The notes under the pieces were generated by a model, which worked only from the letters and a program-made list of their open reading frames with translations, made no database searches and was not told where the DNA came from. A DNA stretch of 64,000 bases, from the NCBI GenBank assembly GCA_022340755.1, contig JAJDNI010000208.1, positions 1 through 64,000 on the forward strand. The letters are read 5' to 3'. The position numbers were made by a program, and so were the translations under genes. The DNA is from Gemmatimonadota bacterium. Lineage in GTDB: Bacteria > Gemmatimonadota > Gemmatimonadetes > Longimicrobiales > Gaopeijiaceae. Shown in pieces: positions 18,742-26,822 of the stretch. Each line of letters opens with the position of its first letter. Positions within the stretch are counted from its first letter, which is position 1.

Positions 18742-18764
18742 AGAATGATTCTCGGTTTCATGAA
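18742..18764. promoter_or_regulatory. Two adjacent small palindromes in the sufC/patatin divergent region
   Basis: AGAAT-G-ATTCT (18742-18752) is a perfect 5-1-5 inverted repeat in an unusually AT-rich patch, 46-56 bases upstream of the sufC start. TTCATGAA (18757-18764) is a perfect 8-base palindrome 5 bases further on. On the sufC strand the first lies between a weak -35 (TTCATG) and a weak -10 (GATAAG) candidate, the right place for a repressor. The arrangement suggests an iron- or cluster-responsive operator (Fur-like or Rrf2-like), but the protein is not identifiable here. Confidence 0.35.
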
Positions 18765-18809
18765 CCTAGGCAGGGCCCCTACGGGGGTCAAGTGGAGGAA
18801 AGACGACGC

Positions 18810-19697
18810 ATGCCGGCGAATCCCGCGTCTCCAGTATCCCCCGAGGACGGGGCTGAAGGTACCCCTCCCGCCCACCTCGGATCCCTGGGAAGCAACCCGT
18901 GGCTCGTGCTCGGAGGTGGTGCCCTCAAGGGACTCGCCCATATCGGCGCCTGGAGGGCTCTGAAAGAGGCGGGAATGAAGCCGGCGGGCATCATCGGCAC
19001 GAGCATCGGAGCGCTCGTGGGTGCCCTTGTCGCGGCCGGCGCGGGGTGGGAACAGCTCCGTGAGGCGGCGCATCGTCTACGCCGACACGACATCGTGCGG
19101 GTGAATCGCCGAGTGGCGTGGATCAACGGCATTCGGCAGCCCAGCGTATTTCGGGGGGACGTCCTCGAGGACTACTATCGGGCGCTGCTACCCAGCGGAG
19201 GGTGGGACGACCTGACGGTGCCGCTGCAGGTCAACGCAGTGGATCTGGAGACCGGCCACACCGAGTGGTTCGGTGCCGGCGCGCGGACCGACGTTTCGCT
19301 CCTGGAGGCGGTATACGCATCATCGGCGCTGCCCGTCTTCTATCCTCCCGCGCTCCTTGGAGGTCGGGTCTTCGTGGACGGCGGTAGCGAGCACCCGCTG
19401 CCCCTCCGCCGCGCCGTCGAGCTGGGAGCTACCGGCATCGTGGGAATCGACGTAGGGGTCGGTGAGAACGGGAAGATGGAAAAGATCCTTGCGCAGGGGA
19501 TCCTCGGAATACACCAGCGCATCTACTCCATCATGACCTTCCGGCGCCGGCGGGAGCTCCTGGAGGGGTGGACCGGCCCCCCGCTGCTCTTCGTGCGTCC
19601 GCGCCTGGACGGGTACGAGTCCTTCGATTTCGCGAACGTCCGGTACTTCGTGGAGGAGGGGTATCGTGCCACGAAGGAGGCGCTGGAGCGTAGGTGA
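18810..19697 (+). CDS. Patatin-like phospholipase (RssA/YlbK-type)
   Basis: 295 residues from the ATG at 18810 (GGAGGA 11 bases upstream). It has the oxyanion glycine stretch VLGGGALKGLAHIGAW, the nucleophile elbow GTSIG, and the Asp of the catalytic dyad in VDGGS. No signal peptide, so it is a cytoplasmic or peripheral lipid acyl hydrolase. The first 35 residues are Pro/Ser-rich and low in conservation. It is divergent from the SUF operon and overlaps the next gene region by 4 bases if that gene uses its GTG. Confidence 0.88.
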   Translation: MPANPASPVSPEDGAEGTPPAHLGSLGSNPWLVLGGGALKGLAHIGAWRALKEAGMKPAGIIGTSIGALVGALVAAGAGWEQLREAAHRLRRHDIVRVNRRVAWINGIRQPSVFRGDVLEDYYRALLPSGGWDDLTVPLQVNAVDLETGHTEWFGAGARTDVSLLEAVYASSALPVFYPPALLGGRVFVDGGSEHPLPLRRAVELGATGIVGIDVGVGENGKMEKILAQGILGIHQRIYSIMTFRRRRELLEGWTGPPLLFVRPRLDGYESFDFANVRYFVEEGYRATKEALERR

Positions 19698-19702
19698 AGA
19701 TC

Positions 19703-20095
19703 ATGAGACCCTTTACGCGTGTCCGGACCCTCCTGGGTGCGGTTGCACTCTCGGTGCTGACAGCGGCCGTCGCGTGCCACGACGCCGGCCCCACCGCCGG
19801 CCCCGGCGTCGTGACGGCGGCACTGGTTTCCCCCAACGGACCCGAGGGGGCGGCCGTGTTCTCCCTGTTCGGGGCGGGTGTGGGGGACGTGACGCCGGTT
19901 CAGGGACGGGTCTGGAGCCTGCGCCGCGGCGACAGCGTACGCGTGGTGGTGGCCCGGGACGGTGTGGGTGATCTCGCCTTCCGGGTGGCCCTGGCCGACA
20001 CCACACAGAAGCCCGCCGCGGTAGTGCTCCAGGTCGCCGGGTCCGACGATCGGCTCCGCGTGGGGTTGAGCGGCTACGCCGTGGAGTTCCGGTGA
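19703..20095 (+). CDS. Small lipoprotein upstream of M6 protease
   Basis: 130 residues from the ATG at 19703; a GTG at 19694 overlapping the patatin stop is an alternative. A signal peptide ends at VAC (Cys about 25), probably a lipobox, followed by a Gly/Pro linker. The rest is beta-rich, with patterns such as AVFSLFGAGVGDVTPV and RGDSVRVVVARDGVGDLAFRVAL. I do not recognise the family. Its TGA overlaps the ATG of the metalloprotease (TGATG), so the two are co-translated; a surface partner of the protease is conceivable. Confidence 0.62.
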   Translation: MRPFTRVRTLLGAVALSVLTAAVACHDAGPTAGPGVVTAALVSPNGPEGAAVFSLFGAGVGDVTPVQGRVWSLRRGDSVRVVVARDGVGDLAFRVALADTTQKPAAVVLQVAGSDDRLRVGLSGYAVEFR

Positions 20096-22083
20096 TGGGC
20101 GCCCCAGGGGAGGTCCGCGTGCCGGGGAGGATGGGGTGGAAGACCCTCTCTGGAGCGGGGCGGAGGCGCGTCCGGGCTTGGAGGGCCGTGGCGGCGAGCA
20201 CAGCGTCCATCGGGCTCTGTTCGATGGCTGTGGCGCACCTGGGTGCCCAGGTGAGCGCGCCGCGCACCGCTGGCGCCGTGCTCCCCAAGGCATACTACGA
20301 TCGGCTGGAGCGTAACCCACGTGCGTTCACGCTTCCCAATGGGCTCTTCGGGGTCGACGCCAGCGGAGCGCGGGTCATTCGGAGCGCCGTGGGCGCCAAG
20401 CGTATCCTCGTGATTCCGGGGCTCTTCTCCGACTCTCCGGATCCGCCCGTCACCAGCCAGCAGATCCAGCAGATCCTCTTCACCGGGCCGGCGCCGAAGG
20501 GAACGCTCACCGACGCCTACCTCGAGATGTCCCAGGGAAAGCTGGAGGTCGACGGCGATGTCGCGTCTTGGGTGCGCACCTCCCTCACGCTTCAACAGGT
20601 GGTGGGCACCAGTCAGGGCCTGGGCGAGGACGCGATGGTGGGACAGTACCTGACCGAGGCCCTGGCGCTGGAGGACAGCACCGTCGACTTCGGGCTCTAC
20701 GACAACGACGGTCCCGACGGCATCCCGAACTCCGGGGACGACGACGGCTTCGTCGATGCCGTCTCCTTCGAGTTCGTCGAGGTGGCCGGGTCCTGCGGCG
20801 GTCCGGGCATCTGGCCACACATGTTCGGCATCTCCGGATGGCCTCCCAACCAGCCGTACGTCACCAATGACATCCGGCCCGGCGGCGGCCATATCCAGGT
20901 CGATGCGTACATCGTCGAGAGCGCCATGGATTGCTCCGGAACGGAGATCCAGTCCGCCGCGACCATCGCCCACGAGTTCGGTCACGTCCTCGGCCTCCCG
21001 GACTTCTACCATCCGACGGTCGGCAACGTGGGGGCGGAAGGGCGGCGCTGGGTTCTCGGGTGCTGGGAGCTCATGGCCGCCGGCTCCTGGGGGTGCGGCC
21101 CCGTGGGCTCGGAGCGGGCGGCCTTCGGCCCCACGCACATGAGCGCGTACCCCAAGCACACGCTGGGGTGGGTCAACTACGTCGACGTGGGAGACGTGCG
21201 CAACAAGGTGTACGAGCTGGCTCCCATGGAGACGACCGGACGGCCGCTACGCATCGCGCTGGACAGCGTGGGTCGGGAGTACCTCCTCGTGGAGTACCGT
21301 ACGCATACGGGCTTCGACGTCGACCTGCCGGCCACCGGGGTGCTCGTGTACCACCAGGACACGGAGGGTAGCCTGAGACCCACGCCCGGCTCCGGGCAGC
21401 CGTACTTCCTCTCCGTGGTGGAACAGGACCACAACAACGGGCTGCAGCGCAATTCGTTCGAAGGGGGCAACCGCGGCGAGGCGGGAGATGCCTGGGGCGT
21501 GGGTGGTGTCGCCCAGAGGCTCGACTACCTGACCACGCCTTCGCTCCGTCGGGACGACGGGAGCGCGACGTCAGTGACGATCCATTCGGTGTCGGCCGAA
21601 GGCGACCGGGCGCTCGTCCGCCTGTCCACGGCACGCACGCCGGTCATCGTGGAGCCGACCGACACGGTGCCTGTCACCGAGGTGGAGCCCTTCGAGCGAC
21701 ACTTCCGCATCGCGGGCGGCTACATGCCGTACACGGCCGACGGCGCGGCCCCCGACGGAGTGACTCTGACCGTGGACAACGACGAGCTGGTGGCGTCGGG
21801 CTCGATCCAGGGCACCGGGCCCTTCGACGTCGCGCTGCGGGTGGTGGACGGCCGAGGCAGCGAGTCGCCCGTGCTCTTCTATTCTCTCACCGCCACGGAG
21901 TGGCTGGTGGGAGAGGATCGGCTCGTCCAGCCCTTCCTGCTTTCCGACGCTCAACCCCTGACTTCCCCGGAGCGGCTGTACCTCGACGCGTCCGGGAACG
22001 GGAACGGCCAGTACGACGTGGGCGACCTGCGCGCCTGGCTTCGTGCGCACCCGGGAGCTTCCTCGGCCGCCGGCCGGCGCTGA
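20095..22083 (+). CDS. Secreted M6-family metalloprotease with C-terminal dockerin-like repeat
   Basis: 662 residues. An N-terminal hydrophobic signal ends near AHLGAQ. The zincin motif HEFGH is at 293-297 in IAHEFGHVLGLPDFY, followed by the downstream CWELMAAGSW region typical of immune-inhibitor-A-type M6 peptidases. The middle holds a KHTLGWVNY segment and beta-sandwich stretches. The last 40 residues include LDASGNGNGQYDVGDL, one calcium-loop repeat like half of a type I dockerin. It should act outside the cytoplasmic membrane as a zinc protease. The start overlaps the stop of the small lipoprotein gene. Confidence 0.86.
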   Translation: MGAPGEVRVPGRMGWKTLSGAGRRRVRAWRAVAASTASIGLCSMAVAHLGAQVSAPRTAGAVLPKAYYDRLERNPRAFTLPNGLFGVDASGARVIRSAVGAKRILVIPGLFSDSPDPPVTSQQIQQILFTGPAPKGTLTDAYLEMSQGKLEVDGDVASWVRTSLTLQQVVGTSQGLGEDAMVGQYLTEALALEDSTVDFGLYDNDGPDGIPNSGDDDGFVDAVSFEFVEVAGSCGGPGIWPHMFGISGWPPNQPYVTNDIRPGGGHIQVDAYIVESAMDCSGTEIQSAATIAHEFGHVLGLPDFYHPTVGNVGAEGRRWVLGCWELMAAGSWGCGPVGSERAAFGPTHMSAYPKHTLGWVNYVDVGDVRNKVYELAPMETTGRPLRIALDSVGREYLLVEYRTHTGFDVDLPATGVLVYHQDTEGSLRPTPGSGQPYFLSVVEQDHNNGLQRNSFEGGNRGEAGDAWGVGGVAQRLDYLTTPSLRRDDGSATSVTIHSVSAEGDRALVRLSTARTPVIVEPTDTVPVTEVEPFERHFRIAGGYMPYTADGAAPDGVTLTVDNDELVASGSIQGTGPFDVALRVVDGRGSESPVLFYSLTATEWLVGEDRLVQPFLLSDAQPLTSPERLYLDASGNGNGQYDVGDLRAWLRAHPGASSAAGRR

Positions 22084-22111
22084 CCCGCGGGTCCTTCCGT
22101 ACAAAGAAGTC

Positions 22112-22139
22112 GCCCCGCCCGACCGAGGCCGGGCGGGGC
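22112..22139 (-). terminator. Hairpin terminator between convergent genes
   Basis: A perfect 10-bp GC stem (GCCCCGCCCG, 22112-22121, with CGGGCGGGGC, 22130-22139) with an 8-base loop. On the minus strand it is followed by a T-rich stretch (GACTTCTTTGT), so it best fits as the terminator of the LTXXQ gene; it may also stop the protease transcript from the other side. Confidence 0.7.
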
Positions 22140-22191
22140 TGAGGGCACCCACCTGGGGGGTTCCAGGTTTGACCGGTGGGCCCCTCTATCG

Positions 22192-22911
22192 TCAACCACC
22201 CACGGGGGGCACGGTGTCCGGCGGCGTCCCACCGCGTCCACGGAAGGGAGGGCGGGCCATCCTGGCCGGAGCCTGTCGCTGACCCACACCGGGCCCCATG
22301 CCGGGCCCCATGCCCTGTCCGAAGCCGCCGCGGCGCCACATCCCCGGCTGCATCCGGGGTCCGAATCCTCGACCGCGCATCATGCCACCCCTTCCACCAC
22401 CCATCATGCCTGGCCGCCCTCCGCGCATGGCGCTCCGGCGGCCCATTCTGAAAGCCCTCCCTTGGGCCTGCAGCGCGTCGATCTTCTGTTTCTGAGCGTC
22501 GTTCAGCACCGCCTGTGCGCGCTGAAGCTGCTGCGCGCGAACGGAAGCCGTTGCATCCCGCTGCGCCTGCATCTGCGTGCGCAAGTCTTCAGGTTTGATC
22601 TCACCGGCGCGGAGCTGGGAAAAGAGCTCCTCCATCTGTGCCATGTGCGCCGTGCGCTGCTTCACGACCTCTTCGCGAAGCTGATCGAGGCGCTTCACCT
22701 GATCGTCGGTCAGAGAGAGTTGATCCTTCAAGCGAAGGATACCCTCGGCGCCGGGGCCTCTCAGGCTGTCGGCGCGAGCCGCCATGCCGGGACCCAACCC
22801 CATCCCACGTCCACCTATCCGACCCATCCGGCCCTGTTGGGCCATCGTCTGCAGGGGCGTCAGCGCCAGCACCGCGGCGAGGATCGCCGCACCACCGAGT
22901 GTCCGCATCAT
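22192..22911 (-). CDS. Periplasmic LTXXQ (Spy/CpxP-like) protein with Met/Gly/Arg-rich tail
   Basis: 239 residues from the ATG at 22911 (AAGGAG 8 bases upstream). A signal peptide ends at TMAQQ. The helical core contains LSLTDDQVKRLDQLREEV, the LTXXQ-type motif of the Spy/CpxP family, then a long Glu/Gln-rich helix LFSQLRAGEIKPEDLRTQM and QRAQAVLNDAQKQKI. The last 75 residues are low-complexity Met, Gly, Arg and Pro, with several GMG and RGR repeats. Family members are periplasmic chaperones or metal-linked stress proteins; the Met-rich tail suggests metal binding. A 7-1-7 palindrome lies 100-114 bases upstream. Confidence 0.78.
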   Translation of the reverse strand: MMRTLGGAAILAAVLALTPLQTMAQQGRMGRIGGRGMGLGPGMAARADSLRGPGAEGILRLKDQLSLTDDQVKRLDQLREEVVKQRTAHMAQMEELFSQLRAGEIKPEDLRTQMQAQRDATASVRAQQLQRAQAVLNDAQKQKIDALQAQGRAFRMGRRSAMRGGRPGMMGGGRGGMMRGRGFGPRMQPGMWRRGGFGQGMGPGMGPGVGQRQAPARMARPPFRGRGGTPPDTVPPVGG

Positions 22912-23010
22912 CGTCCCGTCTCCTTTTCGGTACTCGTCCTTCCGTTCCCAGGACACTCGGGGCGTCCCGGCTCCGAACGTATGGAGCCCGCACGGGACGG
23001 GATCGTTAAG

Positions 23011-23025
23011 TGACGACCGTCGTCA
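23011..23025. promoter_or_regulatory. Perfect 7-1-7 palindrome TGACGAC-C-GTCGTCA
   Basis: A perfect inverted repeat between the thiamine-enzyme gene pair and the LTXXQ gene, 100-114 bases upstream of the latter. The same half-sites recur at 24380-24404 on the other side of the pair. Size and symmetry fit a dimeric repressor operator. Confidence 0.4.
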
Positions 23026-23108
23026 TCGACGGGTGTAGCGGCTCGGAGGGTGCAGGTCGAGCAAGAGGCGGGTCGGTCCGCTCCGCGCGGAAGACACGGA
23101 CGCGGCAG

Positions 23109-23699
23109 TCAACCCGTGAGCGCGCGCCTCATGGTCCGCGACCAGTCGGCCAGGGAGGAGCGGAGATAGCGTGCCTCCTCGGCTTCGGTGCGGCTGATGG
23201 GGCCTTCCCGACCCCGCTCGACGCGGACGTGCACGAAGGTGGGGCCGGACCCCGCCAGCAGATCGGGGACTGCGGCAGCGTAGGCCTCGGCGTCCTCGAA
23301 GGCGAAGACTCGTGGAAAGCCCGCGGCACGTGCCAAGCCCGCGAAATCCACCCGGTCGTCTCCGGGGATTGGCTGATGCCCTGTGATCTCGTAGCTGCCG
23401 TTCTCCACGACGAAGAGCACGAAGTTCGCCGCTGACGTGCCGACCGCGGTGGCCAGGGTCCCCAGCGTCATGAGCATGCTGCCGTCGCCGTTGAGACAGA
23501 CCACCGTGCGCTCCGGCTGGGCCAGGGCGATTCCCAGGGCGAGATCGGCCGTGTGTCCCATGGCAGAGTCCGCGGAGGCGAAGTCCAGGTCGGAATCCGA
23601 GATTCGACCCCAGGGCCGCGTGGTGCTCATGGTCGTCACCACCACCTGGTCGGTCCGGTACCGGGCGAGAGGCTCGAGAAGCTGGGCACGGGTCAACAC
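23109..23699 (-). CDS. Thiamine-diphosphate enzyme, C-terminal (PP/cofactor) subunit
   Basis: 196 residues. It contains the ThDP/Mg2+ motif GDGSMLMTLG...NGSYEITG (GDG-x24-27-N form) and ADSAMGHTADLALGIALAQ before it. Alone it equals only the C-terminal domain of a decarboxylase. The companion pyrimidine-binding subunit is encoded 13 bases upstream, giving the two-subunit layout of sulfopyruvate decarboxylase (ComDE) and some phosphonopyruvate decarboxylases. Substrate unknown; no phosphonate or coenzyme M genes lie in the window. Confidence 0.82.
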   Translation of the reverse strand: MLTRAQLLEPLARYRTDQVVVTTMSTTRPWGRISDSDLDFASADSAMGHTADLALGIALAQPERTVVCLNGDGSMLMTLGTLATAVGTSAANFVLFVVENGSYEITGHQPIPGDDRVDFAGLARAAGFPRVFAFEDAEAYAAAVPDLLAGSGPTFVHVRVERGREGPISRTEAEEARYLRSSLADWSRTMRRALTG

Positions 23700-23712
23700 G
23701 AGGTAATCTCCG

Positions 23713-24264
23713 TCAGCCCAGGGAGGTGGTGAGCACCAGGGCCACCGGACGTTCCTGCTCCCGCGACGCAGTCACCGTGCGTCGAATGGCATCGCATACG
23801 TCGTCACGATTCTGGCAGATGGACCAGGGGACGGCCCAGGCATCCAGGGTGGGCTCGGTGAGGAGAGCCACCGAATCCACGTTGGCCCGCACCAGGAGGT
23901 CCCGGGTACGTGGGGTGGATCGATCGATCCCCAGCCCGTTCATCTTGGCATAGCCGCGGCCGGTGACGATGAGGGGAATCGGGGCACCCATGCGCGCGGC
24001 CGTGCCCCGGAGGGCGTCTCCCGACTCCAGGAGACCCGTGTTCTGGATCAGAACCAGAGGCGACGCGCCGCCGAGCCACAGCCCCGAAGCCAGGGCGAAC
24101 GCTTCGCCCTCGCGGGTGACGATGATCCGCCGCGGGCCCTCACCGGTCCCGAGGACGTCGAAAAGCGGACCCGATGTGTTGTCGGGGATGCCGAGGACGT
24201 GGGTGACACCCAGGTCGGCCAAGGTGGCGACGATCTCGGACAGGCCGGAGGTCGGAGCGTTCAT
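23713..24264 (-). CDS. Thiamine-diphosphate enzyme, N-terminal (Pyr) subunit
   Basis: 183 residues from the ATG at 24264. The open frame extends 41 codons upstream, but the conserved start is SEIVATLADLGVTHVLGIPDNTSG. REGEAFALASGLWLGG carries the catalytic glutamate region of ThDP enzymes, and LIQNTGLLESGDALRG follows. This is the pyrimidine-binding half that pairs with the downstream subunit to form an active-site dimer. It resembles ComD and the N-terminal halves of 2-oxo-acid decarboxylases. Expression may be controlled by half-sites in the divergent region with the DsbD gene. Confidence 0.82.
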   Translation of the reverse strand: MNAPTSGLSEIVATLADLGVTHVLGIPDNTSGPLFDVLGTGEGPRRIIVTREGEAFALASGLWLGGASPLVLIQNTGLLESGDALRGTAARMGAPIPLIVTGRGYAKMNGLGIDRSTPRTRDLLVRANVDSVALLTEPTLDAWAVPWSICQNRDDVCDAIRRTVTASREQERPVALVLTTSLG

Positions 24265-24372
24265 GGCCCGAAAGGTCGCGGCGGATCGACGTTGGTGACA
24301 GAGGGAAGTCTTGTTCGCCGAGGCGGAACGCGCGCGCGTCTCAGCCGCGCCGGAGCTCAACTCTGTCGCGCG

Positions 24373-24404
24373 ATGACGTGTCGTCATAGTACTCTGGTGA
24401 CGAC
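24373..24404. promoter_or_regulatory. Repeated TGACG half-sites in the ThDP-enzyme/dsbD divergent region
   Basis: ATGACG-TGT-CGTCAT (24373-24387) is a 6-3-6 inverted repeat, and GTCGTCA (24380-24386) with TGACGAC (24398-24404) forms a second pair spaced by 11 bases. The 7-base half-site is identical to that of the palindrome at 23011-23025. Likely an operator cluster for a dimeric regulator. Confidence 0.4.
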
Positions 24405-24467
24405 AACGCCGGACTTCGCCGCGGCATCGGCCCCGCGGCCTCCTGCCTCCGGCTCTACCGGCCGAAG

Positions 24468-26822
24468 GTGCCTGGATTGGCGGACACGACGGTGAACGGG
24501 GATGCGAAACGTCCGGGGGTCCACCCGGGGTGGTGGTGGTTCATCGTTCCGGCTCTTCTCTTCGGCCTTTCCTGCCCCGCCGAGGTGATGGGGCAGGAGT
24601 TTCTGTCAGCGACACCCGACTCCACACCACACAGTGATGCGCGGCTCGTCTCGGAGGTGACCTCCATACGCCCGGGCGAGACGTTTACGGTGGCGCTGGT
24701 CATCGACCTGGATGATGGGTGGCACACGTACTGGCGGAACCCTGGGGATGCCGGGACGGCAGCCGTCCTCGATTGGGCGCTTCCCCAGGGATTCGAGGCC
24801 GGGCCCGTTCAGTGGCCCGCTCCGGAGCGCGTTCCTGTGCCGCCCCTCATGAGCTACGCGTATACAGGCCGCGTGATGCTCCTCACAGATATCACGGCTC
24901 CGGCAACCGCCGCGTCGGGAGCCTGGGTGCACGTCGGCCTCTCCGCGGAGTTCCTGGTCTGTCAGGAGATCTGCCTGCCAGCCGAGGTGGTGCTGGGCGT
25001 CGACCTTCCGGTGTCCCAGGACGGCGGCAAGCCGGACCCGGCGTGGAAGAAGGCGTTCGCCGCCACTCGGGATCGACTGCCGATGGAGGGCTCGGGATGG
25101 CAGGCCCACGCAGTCACCACCACGGAAGGCTATGACCTCGTAGTGGACCCGCCGGCCGGGCAGGACGCGGGCTCGACCACGGTCTACTTCTTCGTCCTGG
25201 ATCCCACGGCCCTCGAGCACGCGACACCCCAGGTTCCCGTATGGCAGGACGGCGCCATGCACATCGCTCTGACACGCTCGGCGTACAACACCGGCCCGAG
25301 CGAGTTGGACGGTGTGCTGGTCCGAACCGATGGAGGCGGCTTCGACCAGGCGCGACGCCGACCGGCTGTGGCCCTCACGGTACCGGTGGAGGGTGTCGCA
25401 ACCGCGGCCGCCGGAGGAGAGGAAGGTGCCCCGAGCTCCTCGGCCGGGACGGCCGGCCGTGAAGCGGGCGCCGCGACATCGACCCCCGGGACGGCCGGCG
25501 CGAGTGCGCAAGGGAGTGCTCACGTACCTCCGCTGAGACTCACGTTGGCACTGGTCCTGGCGTTCGCCGGAGGCCTCCTCCTCAACCTCATGCCGTGTGT
25601 CTTCCCGGTCCTCTCCCTGAAAATCCTCAGCTTCGTCCGTCACGCAGATGGGGACGAAAGGCGCACGCGTCTTCACGGCCTGGCGTTCGGCGCGGGTGTC
25701 GTGCTCTCGTTCCTGGTGCTCGCGGGCACATTGCTTGGCGTGCGAGCGGCCGGCGCGCAGGTGGGGTGGGGCTTCCAGCTCCAGAGCCCCGGGGTGGTGG
25801 CGGCACTGAGCGTTCTTCTGTTCGTCATCGGTCTCGGCTTTGCGGGAGTCATGACGGCCGGCGCGTCTCTGACGCGCCTGGCTGGGGTCGGATCGGGTGA
25901 CGAGCGCTACCGAGGCTCGTTCCTCACCGGCGTCCTCGCCACCATCGTGGCGACGCCGTGCACGGCACCGTTCATGGGGGCAGCGGTGGGTGCGGCGCTC
26001 GTGCGCCCCGCGACCGAGAGCATGGCGATCTTTGGAGTCTTGGGCCTTGGCATGGCCACACCATACACGGTCCTGTCGTCGTGGCCGGCCCTGCTCCGGC
26101 ACGTTCCCCGGCCGGGGCCGTGGATGGAGTCCCTGAAGCAGGCGCTGGCGTTTCCCATGTTTGCGGTCACGGCCTGGCTGGTCTGGGTCTTTGGGCTGGA
26201 GACCGGCATGGGCGGCGTCGCGGCGCTTCTGGCGTGCCTGATCCTGATCGGCTTCGCGGCGTGGTTGGTGGGGCGATGGCCGGCAGCGACGACGCGGGGC
26301 GGGGCACTGGTGACCTCGCGTGTGCTGGCTGGCGTCGCCGTGGTGATGGCAGTTGTGGCGGTGGCCCGTGGCGTGCGGGCGGCGCCGACCGGAACGGAGT
26401 CTCGATCCGAGTCCGTTGCCATGTCCGGGGGGTGGGAGCCCTTCGGCGACGGGGTCGTGGAGGATCACCGTCGTGAAGGCCGTGCCGTATTCGTGGATTT
26501 CACCGCGGCGTGGTGCATCTCCTGCCAGGTGAACGAGCGCTTCGTGCTCTCCAGCGATCAGGTGATGGATGCGTTCCAAGCCGTGAACGTCGCGCTGGTG
26601 AAAGCGGACTGGACACGTCGTGATCCGGCCATCACCCGGGCGCTCGCGTCTTTCGGGCGGAGCGGTGTGCCACTGTATGTGCTGTATCCCCCTGATTCCG
26701 CGGCGGAGCCGGAGCTGCTCCCCGCGGTGCTCACCACTGGCATCGTGCTGGATGCGCTCGGGCGCCTGGACACGCCCGGGAGCGCGTACCTCACTGCCGG
26801 TCGATCCAACGGAGGTCCATGA
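24468..26822 (+). CDS. DsbD/ScsB-type thiol:disulfide interchange protein
   Basis: 784 residues. A hydrophobic signal at about 22-42 is followed by a periplasmic N-terminal domain of the ScsB (DsbC-like) type with the Cys pair EFLVCQEICLP. A linker rich in Ala/Gly/Thr leads to an eight-span DsbD core with NLMPCVFPVLSLK and IVATPCTAPFMG. The C-terminal thioredoxin domain has TAAWCISCQV. It moves reducing power from cytosolic thioredoxin to periplasmic substrates. The start is a GTG with a weak ribosome site; a GTG at 24492 is an alternative. The redoxin gene overlaps its stop, giving a two-gene redox unit. Confidence 0.9.
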   Translation: MPGLADTTVNGDAKRPGVHPGWWWFIVPALLFGLSCPAEVMGQEFLSATPDSTPHSDARLVSEVTSIRPGETFTVALVIDLDDGWHTYWRNPGDAGTAAVLDWALPQGFEAGPVQWPAPERVPVPPLMSYAYTGRVMLLTDITAPATAASGAWVHVGLSAEFLVCQEICLPAEVVLGVDLPVSQDGGKPDPAWKKAFAATRDRLPMEGSGWQAHAVTTTEGYDLVVDPPAGQDAGSTTVYFFVLDPTALEHATPQVPVWQDGAMHIALTRSAYNTGPSELDGVLVRTDGGGFDQARRRPAVALTVPVEGVATAAAGGEEGAPSSSAGTAGREAGAATSTPGTAGASAQGSAHVPPLRLTLALVLAFAGGLLLNLMPCVFPVLSLKILSFVRHADGDERRTRLHGLAFGAGVVLSFLVLAGTLLGVRAAGAQVGWGFQLQSPGVVAALSVLLFVIGLGFAGVMTAGASLTRLAGVGSGDERYRGSFLTGVLATIVATPCTAPFMGAAVGAALVRPATESMAIFGVLGLGMATPYTVLSSWPALLRHVPRPGPWMESLKQALAFPMFAVTAWLVWVFGLETGMGGVAALLACLILIGFAAWLVGRWPAATTRGGALVTSRVLAGVAVVMAVVAVARGVRAAPTGTESRSESVAMSGGWEPFGDGVVEDHRREGRAVFVDFTAAWCISCQVNERFVLSSDQVMDAFQAVNVALVKADWTRRDPAITRALASFGRSGVPLYVLYPPDSAAEPELLPAVLTTGIVLDALGRLDTPGSAYLTAGRSNGGP

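Noticed and set aside
24606-26579. A 657-codon minus-strand open frame opposite the DsbD gene
   Set aside because: Low-complexity His/Arg/Gln composition and no conserved motif; the plus strand encodes a complete DsbD.
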